Under the pieces are notes generated by a model. The model was not told where the DNA came from, did no database searches, and was given only the letters and a program-made list of their open reading frames with translations. 64,000 nucleotides of DNA from Vibrio rumoiensis 1S-45 (lineage in GTDB: Bacteria; Pseudomonadota; Gammaproteobacteria; Enterobacterales; Vibrionaceae), in assembly GCF_000286955.2 (NCBI RefSeq), contig NZ_AJYK02000086.1, positions 1 through 64,000 of the forward strand. The letters run 5' to 3'. Both the position numbers and the translations under genes were made by a program. Shown piece after piece: positions 9,068 through 16,052 of this stretch; position 1 is the first letter of the stretch; every line of letters starts with the position of its first letter.

Positions 9068-10756
9068 CTAGTTAAATGGTTTTAATAAAGATATAAGCAA
9101 TAAGATGGCTAGTAATAGACATAACCCTTGCCAAAACTTGAGAGGATTTTTTTCTATCCATGGGGGATTTAGGTTTCTCAGAAATACTGGATTGGGGTGA
9201 TGCAAATCATAAATAAATTCAGAAAGCACTTGATAGCGTTTGGTGGGGTTAGGGTGCAATGCTTTTTTGAGTGTCGCATCAAGCCATAAAGGGATATCGC
9301 GTTTAGGGTCAACCACGGTTTGGTATTGTAATTTATGTTGCGCCGATAAGGTTCGGGCTTTGGCGGCACTGAGTCCATAAGGGTAGCGTCCAGATAACAT
9401 ATAGTAAGTTAACACTGCCAATGAATAGAGATCGGCATTTTCATTGGCTCCTGCTCCAATGAAATATTCGGGCGCAGTAAACATTGCGGTACCGAGTACT
9501 TGATCGTCCTCAAATTCGGTGATGCCCGCCACCCGAGCAGCCCCCAGATCAATGATGGTTACCGTACCGGTTTCATCGATCATGATATTTTCTGGGCGTA
9601 AGTCTTGATGCAAAATATCACTCCTATGCAGAGCCATTAATCCTTTTGCTACTTGTTGAACAATATCTCGGATTTGTGACAAACTAGGCTGTGGGTGATC
9701 TAATAACCACTGGGCTAACGTTTGTCCTTGGATGAATTTACTGATGGTGTACCAATAATGTCGAGGTCTATTGATAGCCGGAACCTCAATAACATGGGGA
9801 TTATGAATTCGTTTAGCTACCCATTCTTCCATCATTAACCGTTCTAAGTAAATATCATCATGGGAGAGTTCAATAGACGGTGTTTTTATGATGATCTGTT
9901 GTTTTGTGGTGAGATCAACGGCTAAATACACATGACTTCGACTAGAGCTGTGGATATTTCGGATGATTTTATAACCATCAAATTCTTGGTTGATATCGAG
10001 TATAGGAGGAATAGGTAAGGGTTGATCAAACAGTACATGCTGATCGTTATCATCGACTGAATCTACAACGACAACTTGAACGGTTAAATTATCATCGCTC
10101 CCTGAGTCTAAGGCGTGTTGTACAAATGCATTGGCACAATGGGTTAAGTTATCACTGTGGCTATCAAGTAATTGCTGTATTAGCGTGGCATTGAGATAAT
10201 CACTGACACCATCTGTCATTAATATAAAAATGTCATTCTCTTCTAGCGCTAAATGATGGTGGTCAATATTGATTTGGCCTCCAGCGCCTAATGCTCGACT
10301 TAGGTAACTGGTTTTTTGTTCATCATATAACCGGTGATCTCGGGTTAGCACTGTTACTTTACCGCCACGTAGATGGTAAATACGACTATCTCCAACATGA
10401 ACAATATGAGCATGTTGCTTTTTAAGTATTAAGGCTGAAAAAGTACAAACATACCCTTTTTCAACATCATATTGATAAGGTCCTTGTTGGTTTTGAGCAT
10501 ATAACCAAGCATTGGTACTGGTTAAAACTTGTTTGGCGGCATGACTCACCGACCATGCTCCTGATGTGTAATAATAATCACTTAAAAAGCTTTTAACGGC
10601 AGTTTCGCTCGCAATTTGGCTGACTTGAGAGCTGCTTACGCCATCGCTTAACGCAATGACTGCACCTTTTAGTTCTAAGTCAGGAGATTCTGGGATAACA
10701 GCGCCGAAGCTATCTTGATTGATTTCTTTGCATCCGGCGCTTGAGTACTGACCCAA
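9068..10756 (-). CDS. Bifunctional PP2C phosphatase / Ser-Thr protein kinase, membrane-anchored
   Basis: Numbered from the TTG at 10756, residues 1-232 form a PP2C domain with the metal-binding pattern NQD (13-15), SDG (37-39), GDS (122-124), TDG (181-183) and DDN (221-223). Residues 260-530 form a protein-kinase fold with K291, a catalytic loop HQDLRPEN (383-390; HQD, not HRD) and DLG (403-405) in place of DFG. The glycine-rich loop is poor (HSSSRSH). A C-terminal hydrophobic segment (about 541-557) should anchor it to the inner membrane. It follows the formate/nitrite channel gene in one operon, so control of nitrite or formate handling is a fair inference. The start is odd: a well-placed ATG at 10778 is out of frame by one base with this frame. 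Confidence 0.85.
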   Translation of the reverse strand: MGQYSSAGCKEINQDSFGAVIPESPDLELKGAVIALSDGVSSSQVSQIASETAVKSFLSDYYYTSGAWSVSHAAKQVLTSTNAWLYAQNQQGPYQYDVEKGYVCTFSALILKKQHAHIVHVGDSRIYHLRGGKVTVLTRDHRLYDEQKTSYLSRALGAGGQINIDHHHLALEENDIFILMTDGVSDYLNATLIQQLLDSHSDNLTHCANAFVQHALDSGSDDNLTVQVVVVDSVDDNDQHVLFDQPLPIPPILDINQEFDGYKIIRNIHSSSRSHVYLAVDLTTKQQIIIKTPSIELSHDDIYLERLMMEEWVAKRIHNPHVIEVPAINRPRHYWYTISKFIQGQTLAQWLLDHPQPSLSQIRDIVQQVAKGLMALHRSDILHQDLRPENIMIDETGTVTIIDLGAARVAGITEFEDDQVLGTAMFTAPEYFIGAGANENADLYSLAVLTYYMLSGRYPYGLSAAKARTLSAQHKLQYQTVVDPKRDIPLWLDATLKKALHPNPTKRYQVLSEFIYDLHHPNPVFLRNLNPPWIEKNPLKFWQGLCLLLAILLLISLLKPFN

Positions 10757-10784
10757 TCGTATGGGTTAATTGAGCCATCGTGGG

Positions 10785-11627
10785 TTAGCTCACAACGGGT
10801 TTTGTTGATGCTGTAGTTTTGATACTACGCTTTGGCGCGGTTTTATAGTGGGTTGAATATAACGTTAAGCCGGTAAAGGCTAAGCCTCCAACAAGGTTAC
10901 CTAATGCAGTTGGGATTTCATTCCACACAATATAGTCCATTACTGAAAAGTCGCCGCCCATGATAAGCGCAAATGGGAATAGGAACATGTTGACGACAGA
11001 GTGTTCAAACCCCATGAAAAAAAACAACATGACGGGCATCCACATCGCGATAACTTTACCGCTTACATGGGTTGAAATCATTGCGCCAACTACGCCCAAC
11101 GAAACCATCCAGTTACATAACATGCCGCGAATGAAAATAGTGAACCAACCCGCCACACCATATTCGGCATAGCCTAACGTACGCGATTCACCAATATGAG
11201 ATACTTTGGAAGCGATTTCTCCACCATCGGTATTAAATCCATACGTAAAAATAAACGCCATCATAAAGGCGACGACTAATGCTCCTAAAAAGTTACCTAA
11301 AAAGACCTTTCCCCAATGCGGTAGAATTTGCGACCAAGTGACGCCCGGTCTTCTGGCTAACCAGGCTAAAGGGGTTAATACAAATACACCGGTTAATAAA
11401 TCAAATCCCATTAAGTACAGCATAATAAAACCGACAGGAAATAAAACGGAACCTAATAAGTGAGAACCTGTAGCAATCGCTACACTGACAGCAAAAACGG
11501 CGGCTAATGATAAAATAGCCCCGGCCATAAAAGAGCGGATCAGGGTGTCTCGAGTCGACATGTAAATTTTAGATTCGCCAGAATCCACCATTTTGGTTAC
11601 AAATTCAGTTGGGATTAAATAAGCCAT
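10785..11627 (-). CDS. Formate/nitrite transporter (FNT) family channel
   Basis: This 280-residue inner-membrane protein has six hydrophobic segments and FNT signatures: GFDLLTGVF near 74-82, GNFLGAL at 111-117, CNWMVSLG near 171-178 and GFEHSVVNMF at 206-215. H209 falls at the conserved central histidine of FocA and NirC pentamers. It carries formate, nitrite or both; sequence alone does not separate them. The ATG at 11627 is chosen because AAGGTAG lies 6 nt upstream and the length fits the family; an in-frame ATG at 11699 lies in the leader. It is followed within 30 bp by the phosphatase/kinase gene and preceded by a sigma-54 promoter and a leader terminator. Confidence 0.9.
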   Translation of the reverse strand: MAYLIPTEFVTKMVDSGESKIYMSTRDTLIRSFMAGAILSLAAVFAVSVAIATGSHLLGSVLFPVGFIMLYLMGFDLLTGVFVLTPLAWLARRPGVTWSQILPHWGKVFLGNFLGALVVAFMMAFIFTYGFNTDGGEIASKVSHIGESRTLGYAEYGVAGWFTIFIRGMLCNWMVSLGVVGAMISTHVSGKVIAMWMPVMLFFFMGFEHSVVNMFLFPFALIMGGDFSVMDYIVWNEIPTALGNLVGGLAFTGLTLYSTHYKTAPKRSIKTTASTKPVVS

Positions 11628-11727
11628 ATTTTCTACCTTAATTCGCGTCTGCATACATGCAGATATTCGGGTTAAATTGCGTCGTGTTTTTAAGGTCAAT
11701 AATCGCTTTAACGTTGCAGCCTAGGCA

Positions 11728-11778
11728 TAAAAAAACGCCTACTATTTGCTAAGGTTATTTAGCAAATGAGTAGACGTC
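11728..11778 (-). terminator. Leader intrinsic terminator (putative attenuator)
   Basis: Read leftwards, a long stem with one bulge (arms at about 11735-11752 and 11759-11777; inner stem ATTTGCTAA with TTAGCAAAT, loop ATAACC) is followed by seven T residues. It lies between the sigma-54 promoter and the channel gene start, about 100 nt before the ATG. A terminator there implies controlled read-through, as in the nitrate-controlled nas/nasF leaders regulated by ANTAR-domain antiterminators. The loop has six nucleotides with A first, but not the G at position 4 expected for ANTAR targets. Confidence 0.75.
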
Positions 11779-11831
11779 TTTGTCTAGGGTTAAATTGTGT
11801 AGAGCATGCGTTTATTGATTAATTAACAATA

Positions 11832-11847
11832 AGCAACAATGGTGCCA
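11832..11847 (-). promoter_or_regulatory. Sigma-54 (-24/-12) promoter
   Basis: The leftward strand reads TTGGCACCATTGTTGCTT (11831-11848), matching the sigma-54 consensus TGGCAC-N5-TTGCW with correct spacing. Transcription would begin near 11821 and run about 195 nt to the channel gene ATG. Sigma-54 promoters need an enhancer-binding activator; a perfect palindrome lies at about -99. Confidence 0.8.
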
Positions 11848-11911
11848 ATTTCTGATTTAAGATTATAATTATTATTAATCAATGAGTTGTGGTTCATCTG
11901 TAATCTAAGGG

Positions 11912-11928
11912 AATCGTGACTCACGATT
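11912..11928 (-). promoter_or_regulatory. Perfect 17-bp palindrome, possible activator site
   Basis: AATCGTGAC-TCACGATT is an 8-bp perfect dyad around one central base. Its centre is about 99 bp upstream of the predicted sigma-54 start, the usual distance for an enhancer-binding protein site. It does not match the NtrC consensus closely, so the activator is not identified. Confidence 0.5.
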
Positions 11929-12016
11929 ACGGTGCTCTGAAATGATTCTTGTTGCACTAGATTAGAACAAAAGCACGTCTTAGTAGACATGTTACGTTTT
12001 CATGCCTAACTTTTAT

Positions 12017-13990
12017 TTAGTTTTTCTGCCCACGAATCAACAATACTAAGAAGTAACTGCCACCCACCACAGATACCACAGTGCCTGCGGCAATTTGCAT
12101 TGGGAAGAGTATCGTCTGCCCAATCCAATCGGCCATCAACATTAATAAGCCACCGGCTAAAGAGGCGACAATTAATTGAGCGCGCGTTTGTTTTGCGCCG
12201 AGCATCACCGCCATGTGAGGGGCTAATAACCCGACAAAAGCCACCGGCCCCATGGTGGTGGTGACCAAGGCGCATAATAGTGCCACGCTACAAAGTAGAA
12301 TAACGCTGGTGGCTTGAACATTGAGCCCTCGCGCGGCGGCAAATTGTCGACCAGCAGAAATTAAGGTTAGCCAGCGAGACACCGACACCAAACCAATAAA
12401 GATCACGGCGACACTAATGCCAAGGGTTAATGCACCGGAGCCGGTGACTCGATAAGTCGACCCTGCCATCCAGTTAATGATGGTGTAACTGTCTTGAGTG
12501 CCTTTTGCCAACGCAAACTGAACTAACGATTCAATCAATGCAGTAATGGCAATACCAATTAACACCATGCTTGATGGGGCAAATTGATTCTTGCGGCCTA
12601 ACAGTAGAAGCACCACTAATACCAATATGCTGCCAGCAAAAGCTACCAGTGAACCAGAGGCAAAAATATTGGCTCCAAAAAAGACGCTCGCACCGACTAA
12701 GGCAAAGGTTGCCCCGGCAGAAATACCTAAAATATCAGGGCTGGCAAGTGGATTGTAGATTAAGCGTTGCAGCACGGTACCGGCTGCCGCAAGTGCGACA
12801 CCGGCCGCCAAAGCCGTCACAAATCGTGGCCAACGTAAATTCCAATTGAAGCCATCTGGGATCGCCCAATGCAAGCCGTTGCTGGTCATGGCGATGGTGG
12901 CACTGATAAATACCATACTCAGAATCGCGCTAATGAGTATTGGGATGGTCCAAGTAGAGAGCTGTGATTTACTCGGTGGCAGCTTGATGGAAATCTGATC
13001 TTGAGCTTTTAATGCCCGGCGACTAAACCACACTAATGCAGGCGCACCAATCGCGGCCGCCGTGGTGCCACTTGGGATCATCTCTAAGGTAAATTGGCTG
13101 AGCAGTAAGGCGAGAATATCGGTCAGCATCAAAGCCATGCTGCCAATGATCATACTGGTATACAGCTCGGCTTTTGGCGTTCGAGCACCAATGGCTCGCG
13201 CAATGTTTGGTGATAACAATCCAATAAAGCTGATTACACCGACCGCTGTGATTGATGCCGATACTACCCATAATCCTAAACCAATTAAGACGATGAAGTA
13301 CGGAATAACATTTAAGCCACGAGCGGCAGCGCCTTGATGACCCAATCGCATTAAGCTGAGAATCTTCGGTGCAATAACGATCAATACGATGGCGACGCTG
13401 AGCCGAGGGAGTAACCAATGCACCATGTCCCAACCATTCTGGGCGAGATCGCCTGCCCCCCAAATAAAGACATTTTTAGCGTATTGATCGTTTAATAGAA
13501 TAATTGACGTGGCAATGGCACCAAACAAAATATTGACCACCATGCCGGATAAAATCAGTGGCAAGCCGGTGATGTTTTTAGGGCCAGCAATGGTGATCAC
13601 CAATCCCATGGCAAACATGGCTCCCACCATAGCCGCCAGCGCCATGTGATCGGCAGCTAAGGCTGGAAACCAAACATTAGCAATGATTAACGCAAGCCAT
13701 GCGCCCGATGATGTACCCAACGTTAAAGGTGAAGTAAGTGAGTTTTGCGTCAGTTGCTGCATCAGCGAACCCACTAAGCCAAGCATCGCCCCAACCATAA
13801 TTGCCATTACCAAACGCGGCAATTGTGCATACACAAAATTAAAGTCAGCAAATTCTTGCGGCTGAACACCTTGCAATAAATGCCATTGTTGAGATAGCGG
13901 TAAACCGTCACCCAATTGCAGCGTGGTAAAAGCGATAAGCAAAAAGCTAATCGCAATGGTGAAGCATAAAATAGGGCGAGGGAGGAGCAT
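12017..13990 (-). CDS. fhuB: Fe(III)-hydroxamate ABC transporter permease FhuB
   Basis: This 657-residue inner-membrane protein is a fusion of two homologous FecCD-type permease halves (about 1-325 and 335-657), each with about ten segments. Both halves carry the loop that contacts the ATPase: AARGLNV near 223 and AARGLNVQAT near 577, plus GxxxFVGLLAPH-type motifs (ISFIGLLSPN, VAFVGLLAPHM). This double-length form is diagnostic of FhuB. It imports iron-loaded hydroxamate siderophores delivered by FhuD, with FhuC supplying ATP. It is the last gene of the leftward cluster, 107 bp after fhuD. The spacer contains CGAG-type repeats and no obvious terminator. Confidence 0.92.
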   Translation of the reverse strand: MLLPRPILCFTIAISFLLIAFTTLQLGDGLPLSQQWHLLQGVQPQEFADFNFVYAQLPRLVMAIMVGAMLGLVGSLMQQLTQNSLTSPLTLGTSSGAWLALIIANVWFPALAADHMALAAMVGAMFAMGLVITIAGPKNITGLPLILSGMVVNILFGAIATSIILLNDQYAKNVFIWGAGDLAQNGWDMVHWLLPRLSVAIVLIVIAPKILSLMRLGHQGAAARGLNVIPYFIVLIGLGLWVVSASITAVGVISFIGLLSPNIARAIGARTPKAELYTSMIIGSMALMLTDILALLLSQFTLEMIPSGTTAAAIGAPALVWFSRRALKAQDQISIKLPPSKSQLSTWTIPILISAILSMVFISATIAMTSNGLHWAIPDGFNWNLRWPRFVTALAAGVALAAAGTVLQRLIYNPLASPDILGISAGATFALVGASVFFGANIFASGSLVAFAGSILVLVVLLLLGRKNQFAPSSMVLIGIAITALIESLVQFALAKGTQDSYTIINWMAGSTYRVTGSGALTLGISVAVIFIGLVSVSRWLTLISAGRQFAAARGLNVQATSVILLCSVALLCALVTTTMGPVAFVGLLAPHMAVMLGAKQTRAQLIVASLAGGLLMLMADWIGQTILFPMQIAAGTVVSVVGGSYFLVLLIRGQKN

Positions 13991-13993
13991 AAA

Positions 13994-14060
13994 CGGTTCT
14001 CGTATTTCGGTTCTCGGTTCTCGAAGGAAGGATTTACGCTTTTTCGAGTAATGAGAAACG
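13994..14060. repeat. CGAG-type short repeats in the fhuD-fhuB spacer
   Basis: CGGTTCTCG occurs three times (13994-14002, 14008-14016, 14015-14023). A further unit, TTTTCGAGTAATGAG, lies at 14041-14055 and resembles the 15-bp units at 15156-15200. Such units fill much of the spacer. Function is unknown. Confidence 0.5.
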
Positions 14061-14097
14061 TGTTTTTCTAGTTACGATTTAAACACTAAACCTGACG

Positions 14098-15021
14098 TTA
14101 AGATTTAGGTTTTATTTCTAACAAACTCTTCGTTATCGACTCGGCGATATATTCCATCGACATCGCTCCGCCATAATTCCATACGGTATCCGCTTGGTTG
14201 ACGTGACCATTGCGCACAAATGGCATGGCGTTCCATAACATGGACTTATTGAGTTGTTCACTTTGCTGCTGAGTAAATGGGCCAAAGTAAATTACGTAGC
14301 CGTCTTTCACATGTTGCAGATCGGTGAGACGTTTTTGTACGATGCCCCATTCTTTGGCTGGTTGTGGCAGCGCTGTGGTTAAGCCTAATTGATGAAGCAC
14401 GTAGTCGGTGGTGGAGTTTTGTGCGTACAAATACACTGTGGTTTGATTGGCAAAACGCATGGCGGCGACGCTGGGCATGCTGCCGTTGAATGCGCTTTCA
14501 AGTTGACCTTTTAATTCACTAAAACGTTGCTGCATTTGATTGAGTTTTTGCTCGGCAAGCGGCGTTTTTCCAACCACTTGTGCAATGTGTTTAAAATTTT
14601 CAATGGCTGCTTGTGCACTGTTTTGCTCGGCATTGTAAGTTTGGTAATACAAGACAGGTGCAATAGTTTGCAATCGTGGGATCAAATCTTTTTGTGGTGA
14701 CGCCGCTAAAATAAGATCGGGTTTTAATGCTGCTAGCTTTTCCATGTTGGGCTCAGCGCGGGTGCCTAAATCTTCCACCGATGCTGGCATCGCCGGTTGA
14801 ACCACCCAAGTGGTATAATCTTTAATATTCGGTACACCAACCGGCACGACATCCAATTCGATCAACTGTTCAGCCAGATCCCAGTTCAACGCCACAATAC
14901 GTTTTGGCGTTTCAGGCAATTGATGTTGACCAAGGCTGTCGGTGACGGTGATCGCCGCTTGAGAAGGCAGTGATAATAGCGCAATCCAAATGGAACCAAT
15001 GGCGCGAATGATGTTGTTCAT
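14098..15021 (-). CDS. fhuD: Siderophore-binding periplasmic protein FhuD
   Basis: This 307-residue protein has a signal peptide (hydrophobic 5-20, cleavage near SQA-A) and a class III periplasmic binding fold. Typical blocks are PKRIVALNWDLAEQLIELDV (39-58), EKLAALKPDLILAA (about 94-107) and a C-terminal WNYGGAMSMEYIAESI segment. It should capture ferric hydroxamates in the periplasm and pass them to FhuB. AAAGG lies about 10 nt before the ATG. It sits between fhuC and fhuB, and the 184-bp gap to fhuC carries tandem 15-bp repeats. Confidence 0.9.
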   Translation of the reverse strand: MNNIIRAIGSIWIALLSLPSQAAITVTDSLGQHQLPETPKRIVALNWDLAEQLIELDVVPVGVPNIKDYTTWVVQPAMPASVEDLGTRAEPNMEKLAALKPDLILAASPQKDLIPRLQTIAPVLYYQTYNAEQNSAQAAIENFKHIAQVVGKTPLAEQKLNQMQQRFSELKGQLESAFNGSMPSVAAMRFANQTTVYLYAQNSTTDYVLHQLGLTTALPQPAKEWGIVQKRLTDLQHVKDGYVIYFGPFTQQQSEQLNKSMLWNAMPFVRNGHVNQADTVWNYGGAMSMEYIAESITKSLLEIKPKS

Positions 15022-15155
15022 GGGTAAAACCTTTAAGTATCATGTAGAAATAAGAACGAATACGCTTAATTTCTGTGACTAATATGAAAGCGAGATCCTG
15101 CATCTTCTTCGCTTCGGCTCATGTGCGGGATGGCGGCATGGCCTTTGGCGTGTGC

Positions 15156-15200
15156 TTTTCGAATAACGAGTTTTCGATAAATAAGCTGTCGATAATCGAG
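15156..15200. repeat. Three tandem 15-bp units in the fhuC-fhuD spacer
   Basis: The units are TTTTCGAATAACGAG (15156-15170), TTTTCGATAAATAAG (15171-15185) and CTGTCGATAATCGAG (15186-15200). They match each other at about two thirds or more of positions, and match the unit at 14041-14055. They end only a few bases after the fhuC stop codon. Confidence 0.6.
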
Positions 15201-15205
15201 TAAGG

Positions 15206-15976
15206 TTAAATCACGACCGCAATTTTCTGCTCGGGTTGTTTTGGGTGATCGAGCAGTTGAATGTCGGTGTGATAGAGCTCGGTTAATCGTTGCTCATCCA
15301 GTAATAATTCTTTTTTACCGCTAAAGGCAATTTTGCCTTGTTTTAGTGCCACGATATGTGTGGCGTAGCGCAGCGCTAAATTAAGGTCATGCAAGATCAC
15401 TAAAACGCCACAACCTGTCTCTTGGTTGAGCGCTTGTAGCAAGTCCATTAGGTGATATTGATGATGGATATCAAGCGCTGATGTCGGCTCATCTAAAATT
15501 AATACTGGTGATTGTTGCGCCAGTAACATGGCAACCCAAGCACGTTGGCGTTCTCCACCAGAGAGTTTGTCGGCAAGGTTGTTGGCGTATTGCTGAACGC
15601 CGGTTTTTTCCATTGCCTTGCTAATGATTTGCTCGTCATTATGTTGCCAACGACCAAAGACACCGCGCCAAGGAAAGCGACCTAAACGCACCAACTCTTG
15701 TACAGTGAGCCCTGCCACATCGGGCAGTTTTTGTGGCAAAAAAGCAATCTCTCGCGCGAGTTGTTTTTGCGAAAACTGAGTAATTTCTGTGTTATTTAGA
15801 GTGACTGAACCTGAATCCGCTTCAGCTTGACCAGAAAGGAGGTTAACCAAAGTCGATTTACCACTGCCGTTATGGCCGAGTACGATGGTGAGGCCATTGG
15901 TTGGAATGGTTAATTCATCTATCGATAAAATATCACGGTTATCCCGATGTACTCGAACTTGGTTAAGTTTGAACAT
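15206..15976 (-). CDS. fhuC: Ferric-hydroxamate ABC transporter ATPase FhuC
   Basis: This 256-residue cytoplasmic ATPase has Walker A GHNGSGKST (34-42), signature LSGGERQR (about 137-144), Walker B VLILDEPTSALD and the switch histidine in VILHDLNLALRYA. It is typical of the FepC/FhuC/BtuD group. It powers FhuB. The gene follows the TonB-dependent receptor by 76 bp and precedes fhuD by 184 bp. It probably belongs to the Fur-controlled transcript starting before the receptor. Confidence 0.92.
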   Translation of the reverse strand: MFKLNQVRVHRDNRDILSIDELTIPTNGLTIVLGHNGSGKSTLVNLLSGQAEADSGSVTLNNTEITQFSQKQLAREIAFLPQKLPDVAGLTVQELVRLGRFPWRGVFGRWQHNDEQIISKAMEKTGVQQYANNLADKLSGGERQRAWVAMLLAQQSPVLILDEPTSALDIHHQYHLMDLLQALNQETGCGVLVILHDLNLALRYATHIVALKQGKIAFSGKKELLLDEQRLTELYHTDIQLLDHPKQPEQKIAVVI

Positions 15977-16052
15977 ATTTGTCTCTGATTCATTAAAACA
16001 AAAACTAAGGGCTGGTGTACTTTTCAGCCCTTATGATTTTAAAGGTAAATCT

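Noticed and set aside
11628-11699. Extended N-terminus of the formate/nitrite channel from the ATG at 11699
   Set aside because: The added 24 residues are not family-like and the ATG at 11627 has a good ribosome binding site.
11816-11836. FNR-like TTGATTAATTAACAA near the channel promoter
   Set aside because: The right half does not match ATCAA, and the sequence overlaps the sigma-54 start region, where an AT-rich dyad is unremarkable.
12571-13463. Several open frames on both strands within fhuB
   Set aside because: They are shadows of a long, well-recognised permease gene and lack starts with ribosome binding sites or recognisable domains.
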